Shown one piece after another: positions 31,078 to 40,934 of a stretch of DNA of 64,000 bases (positions within the stretch are counted from its first letter, which is position 1; each line of letters starts with the position of its first letter). The translations under genes were made by a program, and so were the position numbers. The DNA is from Crossaster papposus (taxonomy: Eukaryota > Echinodermata > Asteroidea > Velatida > Solasteridae), in the NCBI GenBank assembly GCA_037893245.1, contig JBAIAA010001113.1:62001-126000 (forward strand). Reading direction: 5' to 3'. The notes beneath the pieces are model-generated. The model did no database searches and was not told the origin of the DNA. It saw only the letters and a list, made by a program, of their open reading frames with translations.

Positions 31078-33132
31078 ATTACATGAACATGTATCAAAAG
31101 AAACACGATGCACAATGGCAATCCATTGTTACCTATAGCACTAAATCCATTGCTACTTGTTCACAGAGTAATTTCCTTTTTATGGGGGTGGGTAATTATC
31201 TGCAAAAGACTAAATTATTTGGGGCATTGACACGAATTTAATGTATTAAATACATTGTATTTAATAACTGTAAGCTTTCAAAAGTTAAAACCAAAACTAC
31301 AACCAATTTAATTTCATTTTCCCCAACTGCTGACAACTTGGCGATGATCTTACTTCTTACCCATCATCAAAACGAAATGTATTTTTGCACGATATTTATT
31401 ACATATATTTACATACTATTTATTACATATTATTTATATTCAATTGATGTATTTTTTTAATTTGAAGATATGCTATATGAAATTAATAAATACATGTACC
31501 GAGGAGAGTTGAAAGCTTCTGAACGTTCATTGTGATTATTATTCAACTAAAACAACCTTGGTGGCCAAAATAGCGATCTCCATCTGCACCTTCTGCTGCT
31601 GCATTTTAATCAACTCTGTCTCTTGTTTTAGCTTCTTTTCTTCCACTTCCATCTTTTGTATTTTGGCCTTTGCTAAGGCTACTCCCCATGTAATGTATTC
31701 AGCGTAGTCTGATGGTGGCCTTTTTGAGGTGGTATGTGCAGTAGGTCTTGAATCTCTTGGGCTGGCAGGTTGACCCTGCTCCGTTGAATCCAACGAACCC
31801 AATTCTCCATCCAGCTGATCTTCAGTTGTACAGGGTTCACTTACAGTTTGACCTGAAAGATTAATCAATGAAATAGCCAACCAAGGGTTAGTTAAATTAC
31901 CACAGTAGGATTGGGGCAGCACCATTTCCCTTGTGGTGCCAAACAACTGTCTGTGGTGCATTCAAACTGTTGTATAAATTATGACTTATGATACACATTA
32001 CTTTAGAAAATCATAAAACGATAATAGGTGGTCAGGCCTAATTCAATTTTATATCGGAATGTAAGGGAACGCTTATCTATCCAACTGGTTTTCCAGTGTC
32101 TGAGCATTTTGAAAAGGATGAGCCTACATCATTAATATAATGCAAGAGGTCATGCAGCCTGACCCATTGGCTCTTTTAAAAACTAGTCAACTACCCCTGG
32201 GATTAACTCCAGACAGGGATTATCGGATTAGTGGCAGATGGCAGAAATGATGAGCAATTCTCACTGAACGGAAATTACAATACTCACTGCTGTCGAAACC
32301 CTGAATGGTGGACTCAATCCCTGTTGTGATGCCGACGAATACCTCACTGTCTATTCCTCCAAAAATTTCTGACACCAGTCGGGATGATTGCGAGAGTTGT
32401 TGCAGTGGCCCACCACCAGTTGCTGGACGCTTTATCTAAGGTTAAAATTTACAAAACAAACATGGCTTTGTTTTACATAGTGCACTTGGACCAAGCTTCA
32501 AAGGAAAACAGTTCCTTCCTCAATGGTTCCCCTTTATGATGGAATCTGTAACATGAAAGGTTTTGGGATAAGAACTTGGGCCTGCAATAATAATGTTTGC
32601 TTACCATTCCTACTTTTAAAAAATTAGTCTCACAAAACTTCAATTTTTAAGACCTTTTTTTACGATTATACCCATAAAGCATTTTATTTAAAAGGCAGCG
32701 TCCAATTTAGCCGGCGCCAGCTAAATAATTCAGTAAACAATATTTTGCTGGCTATGTACTGAACATACGCAGTGACTTGTTTAAAAACCTTAAAACACTA
32801 GGCCACATCACGGATTGTATAAATGATGGTGGTAATGTATTACCTGTTTAATGTAAAGGGCACAAGCTAGCCGGCAAAATAGTGTTTATTTAAATTTAGC
32901 CGGAAAATTAGGCTAGCCATGGTTGGTATCATCACGGTTGAAGGTCTGTAACTGCCTACCTTACTGACATCCTTTTTGTATCAGCAACTAGGTTTTTCCA
33001 CTTCTTCTTGATTTCATCCCGGGTCCTTACCACCGCCGGATTTACGGCATTCACAGCTAGTGAAATGTCGTCCCATGCCCTTCGTTTGGTTTGCAGTCAT
33101 GTTACTCAGCTGCGACTGTACACTCTTAAAAG

Positions 33133-33790
33133 TCCCGGGTCAGAATTTTGACCCGGACTCCGGGTCAATTGTTTTTGACCCATTCCGGGTCAACACGACC
33201 CGGAAAAGAGTCATTGTGCTTGACCCGGTGCCGGGTCAGCCTTCGGTAACCCTTTTCCGGGTTAAAATTGACCCGGAAAGCCGGGTCAGCCATAGTTAAC
33301 CCGTTTCCGGGTTAAGTTTGACCCGGTGGTGCCGGGTCATTTAATGAAATATCAGTTCCGGGTTAAATTTGACCGAGAGATGCCGGGTCAGCCATACTTA
33401 ACCCGTTTTCGGGTTAATTTTGACGCTGTGGTGCCGGGTCATCCATGAAATCATTTATCATCCTTAACACATTTCCAGTTTATTTGACTAGAGATGCCGG
33501 ATCAGCCATAGTTAACCCGTTTCCAAGTTAACTTTGACCCGGAGGTGCCAGGTCATTTCATGCAATGTCATAGTTAACCCGTTTCCGGATTAAATTTGAC
33601 CCAGACTCGGAGATGCATGCCGGATTAGCTATGTTAACGTGTTTCCGGGTTTTGACCCAGATCGAGGAATACCGGGTCATTTCATGTTAGGTCATCACGT
33701 TTCCAGGTTGATTTTGACCCGGAAGGTACCGGGTATTATGCGGGGTCACCGTTAACCGGCTTTTCCCGGGTATAATTTTTACAGGGTACT
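33133..33790. repeat. left subterminal CCGGGTCA array
   Basis: CCGGGTCA, TGACCCGG and near variants (ttccgggttaa, ttgacccgga) recur about every 15-40 bp, in both orientations, decaying in quality with distance from the end. Such arrays are where CACTA-type transposases bind, so a binding role is likely by analogy. Confidence 0.8.
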
Positions 33791-34335
33791 ATATAGGTCA
33801 TTATGCCAGCTCATTGTTAACCCATCATGTTTACCTGGTTAGTTTGGATAAACTGCCCATCATGTTAAAATTAGCCTGTGATTAAGCATTTACAAATACA
33901 TGTACCCCTATATTATATTTTTCTAAAAACAAATTTCAAATGCATGTCAGTGGTAAAATAAATGTGTATTCCATTTCATTTTTTTCGTATAACTGACCTA
34001 AGATTTATCAAGAGTCGTCAGTGAATCTTCAAGATCAGGTCAGAATTTATTTTACCAGACCACCATGGAAGTAAGAGATTAGCAGATTTCGAGGAACAAT
34101 CGAAAGTAAAACTTTCTCAGAGGCCGTATAGACAAAAAGATCCAGACCCGGCCTATTCTAAAACATGCAAATTACATGATTGGTCCACATGCATTTTGTC
34201 AGTAGCCATGACCGTAACATGGCAAGGGTACCAGTTGAGCTGCAGCATTAACTTAAATGATTGGACGAGGTCGATCATGTGACCTCACTGCGCGGAAATT
34301 GAAGCCAGCGCAACCAAACCGTCAAACAGTCAACG

Positions 34336-34410
34336 ATGACAATGTCCGAATTTGTTCAACTTGAAAGGTTAAAAGAATGGGATTGGAACGGTACTCGGAT
34401 ACATTTGAAG
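34336..34410 (+). CDS. candidate first exon of nested element gene
   Basis: ATG ACA ATG begins MTMSEFVQLERLKEWDWNGT followed by RIHLK, ending exactly at AAG|GTAAGA, a consensus donor, in phase 0 after 25 codons. A purine-rich leader with several candidate ATGs precedes it. The peptide is amphipathic and charged. It lies inside the nested transposon in the same strand as the exon at 35244, which also begins in phase 0. Confidence 0.5.
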
Positions 34411-34846
34411 GTAAGATAGAGCGAGATAAGAGTTTATGTTAGTTTTGTCATGGTTTTGTAGAACGCATCACTTTGTTTACCATGGTTTACATACGATAGA
34501 CGATGAACTCCGTACTCTGTTTAACATGGAGTACCTCGCCACATTGCCCCCGCCATGCCCACATGCGCGCTACAGGACAGGCCACCATTTTTGTATTTCC
34601 GCAGGCAGCTGTCCAAGGAACTGTACTACATGTAGTTTTTAATTTTACTCCTATGTTCTATAATCTAGTATCAATCACTCGCTTTTATTATGCTGTCAAA
34701 AGCCTACTACTAGTCTTACCTTACAATTTTCGAGAAATGCTGAGGCAGTATTTAAAATTTAATTTCAGTCAAGCATGACGAAGTAAGTGTAGCCGTAGAG
34801 CTTAACAGTGTAGCCAAACTCTGTTTATTTAACTCGTGACCGTTTT

Positions 34847-35047
34847 TCCAAACTCCAGCTTCGGCTCCATCAACATTGCTAAACTGCATTAACGAAGCCC
34901 ACCAGACACACAGCCTGACAGCTGTGGTTTCCAAAACGACCATAGGCGTTTTCCAAACCACAGCTTTGACTCCGATTAAACTCCGATTAAACTTCGTTAA
35001 TGCAGTTGGCAATGGTGATGGAACCCGAGCCGAAACTGGGGTTTGGA
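34847..35047. mobile_element. 201-bp fold-back MITE
   Basis: The left arm TCCAAACTCCAGCTTCGGCT pairs with the right arm, whose complement is tccaaaccccagtttcggct. Both arms continue to gcattaacgaag near the centre. No coding. It lies in the presumed intron between the two exons of the nested element. Confidence 0.75.
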
Positions 35048-35243
35048 TAACTGTCAAAATACTTTTACTGCACCATACATACATGTAATGTTTAAAGATG
35101 ACTTTTGCAAGATGAAATTAATATAAACATGAAGAAGTGTCTCGGGTGAAGATGAAGATTGTGTTCAATTGTGTGGTTTATAATGCATACATCATGTGTA
35201 CCGTACATTCAAATGTGTATCTTTATTTTTACCCTGAATGTAG

Positions 35244-35519
35244 ATTGGTACGTATACGACGAACATCCCAGAGTACCTGGACACGCTAACACTCAAACAG
35301 CCTTTCGTACTGATCATTGGTGAGCAACTCAAGCCGGAGCAGATAATGGTATTTGTTGAAAGACGGGCAATGTTTGCTTTAAACTGTTTTGTACTAGATA
35401 TCTCCTTCCCTTGGCAGTGTTTCATTGGGAGTGTATGGCCTCGGAGAGGGGAAAGAGAGACAATCGACCTCTGCGTGTGTTTGGTCACTCAGGGCATTTC
35501 TTGGCTCCCAAAAGTCTGA
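35244..35519 (+). CDS. exon of an uncharacterised multicopy protein in the nested element
   Basis: After an acceptor (ttaccctgaatgtag, 35243) the phase-0 frame runs 91 codons: IGTYTTNIPEYLDTLTLKQP, FVLIIGEQLKPEQIMVFVER, then CFVLDISFPWQCF, to TGA at 35517. The pattern IPxYLxTL-x-PFVLxxGE ... F-VLDI-YP-QC recalls the C-terminal domain of multicopy, often SAM-domain-annotated, uncharacterised proteins of fish and invertebrates. That comparison is from memory and unverified. A stretch of this quality in a transposon suggests it is the element's own gene. Confidence 0.55.
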   Translation: MGTYTTNIPEYLDTLTLKQPFVLIIGEQLKPEQIMVFVERRAMFALNCFVLDISFPWQCFIGSVWPRRGERETIDLCVCLVTQGISWLPKV

Positions 35520-35725
35520 AAACCAGTGATAACATTATTCTGCTGGATGTTTAGACTCATTATTTTACTTTCAAATAAGATATTTCTTAATAATTCGGTA
35601 GTAAACTTTTTAAGTAAATACTTGCGTGAATACTACAGTAACAAAAAATGTTATAAAACGTTTTGTACAATGTATCTTTAGTCCTCATAAATGTCTGCTG
35701 AGTTTCAAGGCAAAGGTTTAACAAA

Positions 35726-35866
35726 ACAATTGTCGACTGCTGTGATGTGGGATATGACGTTTGGAACACCCTCGGGGACGCATAGCACACTCGGCTTCGC
35801 CTGGGGTTGCTTATGCATATCTTGGGTGTTCAAAATGCATCCCACACCACAGCAGTCAACAACTGT
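35726..35866. mobile_element. 141-bp fold-back MITE
   Basis: acaattgtcgactgctgtga on the left pairs with acagttgttgactgctgtgg (reverse complement of the right end); both arms run to gaacacc. The 50-bp centre is GC-rich. No coding sequence. Confidence 0.75.
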
Positions 35867-36160
35867 ATAATGGTGTATCCTACCTTTCATGAAACTTTGC
35901 AGTTTGTACACACTCCAACTGACTCTGAAATTAGTATTCCAGTACTTTGTTTGTATTACACATGTTATGATGACGTCATCTTAAAGTTGTAACTTTTTAT
36001 TAATTTTTTTTACATACTTTTTAAATTCTTTGCCTTGCATTTTAAAAACAATTTACTCTTTCTTTTATTAGAATCATAGAATGACTACAAACTTGACAGA
36101 CCAAGAAGGTATCATTTTTTCAACTCATCTGCATATCATAAACAAAACATGCTCACGTAG

Positions 36161-36880
36161 GACTTGCATGTCGTACGTAGGACTTGCACGTCGTACGTAG
36201 GACTTGCACGTCGTACGTAGGACTTGCACGTCGTACGTAGGACTTGCACGTCGTACAAAGGACTTGCACGTCGTACGTAGGACTTGCACGTCGTGCGTGG
36301 GACTTGCACGTCGTGCGTGGGACTTGCACGTCGTGCGTGGGACTTGCACGTCGTGCGTGGGACTTGCACGTCGTGCGTGGGACTTGCACGTCGTGCGTGG
36401 GACTTGCACGTCGTGCGTGGGACTTGCCCGTCGTGCGTGGGACTTGCACGTCGTGCGTGGGACTTGCACGTCGTGCGTGGGACTTGCACGTCGTGCGTGG
36501 GACTTGCACGTCGTGCGTGGGACTTGCACGTCGTGCGTGGGACATGCACGTCGTGCGTGGGACATGCGAGTCGTGCGTGGGACATGCGAGTCGTGCGTGG
36601 GACATGCGAGTCGTGCGTGGGACATGCGAGTCGTGCGTGGGACATGCGAGTCGTGCGTGGGACATGCGAGTCGTACGTGGGACATGCGAGTCGTACGTGG
36701 GACATGCGAGTCGTACGTGGGACATGCGAGTCGTACGTGGGACATGCGAGTCGTACGTGGGACATGCGAGTCGTACGTGGGACATGCGAGTCGTACGTGG
36801 GACATGCGAGTCGTACGTGGGACATGCGAGTCGTACGTGGGACATGCGAGTCGTACGTGGGACATGCGAGTCCTACGTAC
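36161..36880. repeat. 20-bp minisatellite, 36 units, ordered variants
   Basis: The unit is 20 bp without length change over 720 bp. Variants lie in blocks: units 1-6 end TCGTACGTAG; 36281-36540 are GACTTGCACGTCGTGCGTGG; 36541-36560 is a hybrid; 36561-36660 are GACATGCGAGTCGTGCGTGG; 36661-36860 are GACATGCGAGTCGTACGTGG. Each step changes one or two bases. The unit contains the palindromes ACGT and TACGTA. The unit lacks stops, so all frames are open across the array; none is a gene. Confidence 0.95.
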
Positions 36881-37429
36881 GAGTTAGCTGAAGTGAGAGA
36901 AATTAATTATTTTTGCCATGTCCCTAATGCAGCTTCGTATGGTTCAGTACGTATCAAAGCAGAAATATCCACTAAATCTGCATTATAATGTGAACACACT
37001 GCAGCTGTTTCGTTTTTACTGTACAGTTTTTGTAGTTTTGTTTGTTTGAGAGTAACAGTATAGATTATTTCCCACTGTGCAACTTTTCTGCAAATCCTCA
37101 AATAGTTATTTTTGCCCTAGATGAATAAAATGTGATATTTAACTGGCATGTACGTAAACACAAAATTGTAGTTTCTCTTTTTCTTATTGCTCCCCCATCT
37201 TGAAGACAGCAGGTCTTAAATGAGATAAACATGCATGTTGTGGAAAAAAACATTACATCTCTTCTGAAGATTGGACGGACAAGACATGCAAATATACACT
37301 GAATGTATGTACGTGTATGTATCACTTCTGAAATTGATCTGACTTAAGATGCCAGCTAGGTGCAAGTCGGCAATGCCCGTTTGACAAGTCTAGAACAATA
37401 TAGAATAAGTTACAGCGATCTAAATACAA

Positions 37430-37870
37430 TTTCCGGGTCAATTCAACCCCATTCTCCGGGTCAATCCTATGCCGTTCCCCGGGTCAATCCAACCCTAAGC
37501 CTCAGATTCCGGGTCACTTTTAACCCGGAATGGGTCATGTTTGACCTGTTCCGGGTCAAAAACACGACCCGGAACGGGCTATTTTTTTACCCGGAATTTT
37601 TGCATTTGACCCGGCTTCTGGGTCATTGTGTGTGACCCGGGTCCCGGGTCAGAAAATATTGACCCGGAAATCCAGATTCTGGGGCACAAAATTTTTGACC
37701 CGGTATTCCGGGTCAGTATTATTTAACCCGGAAACCCTATTTCCGGGTCATTTAAAAGCAACCCTTTTCCGGGTCAGGAAATTCTGACCCGGAACTCCGG
37801 GTCACGCTGACCCGGAATGGGTCAGGCCCCCTGGGACCCGGAATCCGGGTCAGATCTGACCCGGGATTTT
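37430..37870. repeat. right subterminal CCGGGTCA array
   Basis: It mirrors the left array: ccgggtca and gacccgga recur every 15-35 bp up to the terminal inverted repeat, with the densest and most exact copies nearest the end (37740-37865). Confidence 0.85.
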
Positions 37871-38271
37871 TAAGAGTGTAGAGTGACCCCGTTACTTGCA
37901 AAGCCATCTATTAGTGCCAGCTTCTCAGCCTCCGTGAAGGCTGGACGGCGTTGTTTCTTTTCTTTGGTTGCCATTACGCGTATGCAGAAATAGTATGTGA
38001 TAAGTTGATGTGACGAGAAATCCTCTAGTTCTACATGTATTATTTTATTCAATGTTTACAAAGCGCACAATGCATAGCGCACGCACCAGTTTAACCGTAA
38101 CCACGGAGCGTTTGTTTGTAAATCATTACTCTAGGCAGGCTTAGTAAAGACCGGCTTATTGCAATGGGCTAAGTTTGGCGTCTTATCCAAAACCGTCTAA
38201 GAGTGATAGCCGGCTAATATCGAGCTGGCTAAGCCGGCCGGCTAAGGCCGCGGTATTGCAATCCGCCCCAG

Positions 38272-38615
38272 GGCATTGGCTGGTATGAAGTATAAAGTAT
38301 TATATTTTACAAACGAATGTGTAACGTTTAACGCCAGCATGGACGGATGGTACCCCTGGAGTCTGGATCTGAGTTACAGACTAAAGCCGTGGTAGGCAGT
38401 TACATATGGACTGTGTCATATCCACTTGTGCCGTTTTAGGTGTGGATCAGTAATGAATGTAGGTGGTCAGTAAAATGTGATTGTGATATAAAAGTAGTTA
38501 AAAAAAACCGTAAATAGCCAGTGCAATTGAAAGTTAATGTTGAACAGTCTACCAGTAGATGGTAGCAGTGCCAGTGCAATTGAAGGTTAATGTTGGACAG
38601 TCTACCAGTAGATGG
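38272..38615 (+). repeat. duplicated segment, copy 2, right part
   Basis: Continues the match to 1122-1582, including the taacgtttaacg motif and 1.8 units of the 53-bp tandem repeat (38520-38615). It ends at GATGG, where the LTR begins. Confidence 0.8.
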
Positions 38616-40071
38616 TGTCACCCTCTATTTTAACTAATAGTATTTGGTGACCCCGGATTAGATCTCGCACCGAAATAACCAAAACTTTGGAACTTCAGTT
38701 TTATAACAGAAACTTACGTACAATTTATTTACAAACAGTATTAATAATTTTAATTAAAGTCTATAGTACTTCTTCACCCAATCGCGGGCTTCGACAATTC
38801 TTTAAATAGTATTCAATGGCTTTTGTGCAATGATTTGCTTGCGTTAATTTCTTAATAAACACAGTACCCGGCATTTTATCAATTAAAATCACTGACCAAT
38901 AGGTCTTCTTCCACTTCTTCTGGATTCGAATTACAATTCTGTATATTAACTCCCCAACCAGTTCTCATTTTCTCAGGTGTTCGCTGGAACTCCGTTTAGT
39001 TACTTGTAACTAGCCGTTTAGCGAACCCGACGGTTGATCTGGTGCTCATTGCTAGGCTCAACGGTCCTCCGTCAGTGGAAAACCCTCGGATCGCAACGCT
39101 TCAGGCAAAGCGGGTCAAGCAAAAGTCTGGTTGAAGGGGTCGGCCATCTGCCACAATAAAAATTATCCAAAATCCATGCAATATTTGGTGGTTTTCATAA
39201 TTCTCTTAAAACCTCCGTTTCCTTTAAACACAAAATGTCTCCATTCAATAATAGACTCATCTTTAAACAATCTTTATCATAATTATCAGCTTGCGTTTAA
39301 AACCGAGTTTTCACAAGTTCATTTGTAGTTCACAATCCATCATTTTAATTGGCTAACGCATGTTTCCATTTTGTCAACATCAAACATTTCCTTGTCACTA
39401 AATTTTACAAACTGTCATCAGTTAAAGTCTACATAAACTTTGGATCTCTCTGAACTCTTTATAAACATAATTTAATTTCGTAACACTTACGGTTATTGTT
39501 GATTGAATGAACTTGAGCGAGAGTCTTCAGCTATAGGTTGAATGGTGCTACAGGTACACCGACAATTCTGACATGACGACAGGATAGATGTTGGGTTTTG
39601 GCACTGAATATTGCCAAACTGGACGAAGGGCTCAATCCTTAACTGAATTTTAAGGAATCGGCCACGGGCCTGTCTCACACCAGGCCATACCCCTAGGTCG
39701 TATACTGTCGGTCGGTTCACTCTCGCACTGTCATGCTCACACTATCACGGCTCAAACAAAACTAACTGACCCTCCTTAACTCCATCCACAACGTACCATA
39801 CAGACAAGTACCAATAACAAAAGATTTACGAACACGACAATAACCATGGCCTGTTTTTTGTTTACGTAATATTTCATAACACGAACACTGACGTAACAAT
39901 ACATAACCCGAACACTGCGTTTCGCGAATGCAGGTCAGCACCGTATAAATTACAGTATTTCACAACACCTTTTCGTGCGCGGGACTTTCGAGAGTGCTGA
40001 TTCGCTACAAGTTACATTATATATAAATATGTACATGCGTCTATAGGCGCGTAACAGGATTGATCGTGACA
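38616..40071 (+). repeat. 1,456-bp LTR, TGTCACC...GTGACA
   Basis: It begins TGTCACCC and ends GATCGTGACA, with the inverted TGTCA/TGACA ends expected of an LTR. GATGG precedes it and also follows it at 40072-40076. That matches a 5-bp target duplication as for a solo LTR, but gag follows in the correct orientation, so the right GATGG is more likely the start of the internal region. The first 1.1 kb matches copy A. Confidence 0.75.
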
Positions 40072-40073
40072 GA

Positions 40074-40085
40074 TGGTAGCAGTGC
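40074..40085 (+). promoter_or_regulatory. primer binding site, initiator tRNA-Met type
   Basis: TGGTAGCAGTGC starts 2 bases after the LTR. The first nine bases are complementary to the 3' end of animal initiator tRNA-Met (ending CTGCTACCA), the commonest primer of Ty3 elements. The same string occurs in the 53-bp tandem repeat upstream of the LTR, which is unexplained. Confidence 0.6.
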
Positions 40086-40182
40086 AAATTAGTGTATTTT
40101 TGTTGTTGTGGTATACTAGAGTATCATTAAAGGTTGACTCAGGATTTGTTGGTGGGAGGATTTGTGTAGGTTGACTTTGTTC

Positions 40183-40410
40183 AATGTCTGGGGAGGAGGC
40201 TGACCTGGTTGAGCGTCTTGTGGCGGGCTTGACAGAGGCTATTAAGTCAAAAAATAAACCAACCACACAAAGAGCCATTCAATTGTCTAGGTTCAATGGT
40301 CGAGCGGGTAGGGCAGGGGACCCAACCATTGTTAAGTTGATTGATGAGGTTGATATATATAGGGATCCAGGCCATGTCCCTGACAAAGACAAGGCACAGA
40401 TTGTCTATAA

Positions 40411-40441
<31 letters not shown>

Positions 40442-40932
40442 GGGGGGGGGGGGGGGGGTTGGTGAGGTTGGCCCGGGATGAAGTCAAATGTAACCCAGAA
40501 GTAAAAGGTGACTATAAAGCCTCGATCCGGCTGCTTATCATCCACCATTATGGACTACTCGCGTTCTCTTATTAGATTATAAGATCGCATAATTGAGGCT
40601 GGGGGTGAGGGAGAAAAGGAGAGACTCAGGGGTCTCCAGGATAAAGTCCTCGTTAACCAGTTTGTGGCTGGGGCCAAGAACCAAATTAAGCATGCGTTTA
40701 GAGTTACGACGACTTGAGTTGGCCAAACCGGGGCAAATCTTCAGCGCACTACGTGATGATGTATTAGACCTATTCAGGGATATCGATAGGCCAAAGGTCA
40801 AGCGAACCCAGGTACGCCAACGGGGCGTGGCATCGTTTGATGATTCTGATGAGGATGATCAGGGTGGGGTGAGTTGTGGTAGTTCAGTAGAGGGCGTGGC
40901 TGCTCGTGCTTCTAGTGGGGAACCATTTTAAA
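40183..40932 (+). pseudogene. gag of Ty3 copy C, interrupted by T/G run
   Basis: The ATG at 40183 begins MSGEEADLVERLVAGLTEAI and passes through IQLSRFNGRAGRAGDPTIVK and DEVDIYRDPGHVPDKDKAQI, a typical Ty3 gag N terminus absent from copy A. After VYNHF a tract of T then G replaces the expected capsid middle. 40469-40590 (RDEVKCNPEVKGDYKASIRL) and 40593-40931 continue in other frames, matching copy A at 3350-3835. Confidence 0.8.
40413..40458. repeat. T-run joined to G-run inside gag
   Basis: About 28 T followed by about 18 G abruptly replace coding sequence. Nothing similar occurs at this point in copy A, where the corresponding DNA is deleted. The junction looks like a template-switch scar or an assembly error rather than biology. 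Confidence 0.75.
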
Positions 40933-40934
40933 TA

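Larger units (their letters stand above)
33121..37878. mobile_element. 4.76-kb nested TIR element with CACTC ends and CCGGGTCA arrays
   Basis: The left end is CACTCTTAAAAGTCCCGGGT; the reverse-complemented right end is CACTCTTAAAAATCCCGGGT. TA flanks both (33119-33120, 37879-37880), and removal restores the Myb exon in frame. Subterminal arrays of CCGGGTCA/TGACCCGG fill 33133-33790 and 37430-37870. The interior has two good exons (34336-34410 and 35244-35519), two small MITEs and a 20-bp minisatellite. CACTR-type ends recall the CMC (CACTA/EnSpm, Mirage, Chapaev) group, and TA is known there for Mirage. No CMC transposase core is recognised, so assignment is tentative. Confidence 0.85.
31539..37974 (-). 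pseudogene. Harbinger Myb/SANT-like partner protein, split by nested transposon
   Basis: The ATG at 37974 starts MATKEKKQRRPAFTEAEKLA. The exon is cut at 37879 by the nested element and resumes at 33118. Across one TA the frame reads GVTL then QSQLSNMTANQTK. A 1-base frameshift near 33085 precedes AWDDISLAVNAVNP and TRDEIKKKWKNL, completing a Myb/SANT DNA-binding fold. Donor at 32965. Exon 2 is 32435-32288 (RPATGGGPLQQLSQSSRL) and exon 3 is 31852-31539, ending in a Lys/Glu/Gln coiled coil (KMEVEEKKLKQETELIKMQQ). Phases match at every junction. In Harbinger systems this protein brings the transposase to nucleus and DNA ends. Confidence 0.9.
29248..38268. mobile_element. 9-kb PIF/Harbinger transposon, nearly intact, with nested insertion
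   Basis: Both ends are GGGCGGATTGCAATA in inverted orientation, and CAG is duplicated at 29245-29247 and 38269-38271. The first segment copy has a single CAG at 1119-1121, a proven empty site. The element carries both Harbinger genes: a DDE transposase on + (29485-31077) and a Myb/SANT partner on - (37974-31539). Without the nested 4,758-bp element (33121-37878) it would be about 4.26 kb, a usual size. Only one stop (transposase) and one frameshift (Myb) are seen, so it died recently. Confidence 0.95.

Noticed and set aside
36161..36880. CRISPR array
   Set aside because: Repeats are contiguous with no unique spacers, and the genome is eukaryotic.
36125..36988. Six overlapping long open frames (215-246 codons), three per strand
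   Set aside because: They arise because a 20-bp unit without stop codons repeats 36 times; the same peptide pattern appears in all frames. No independent coding signal.
38616..40076. Solo LTR with 5-bp GATGG duplication
   Set aside because: Attractive, but a primer binding site and gag follow directly, so it is a 5' LTR; the right GATGG is the start of the internal region.
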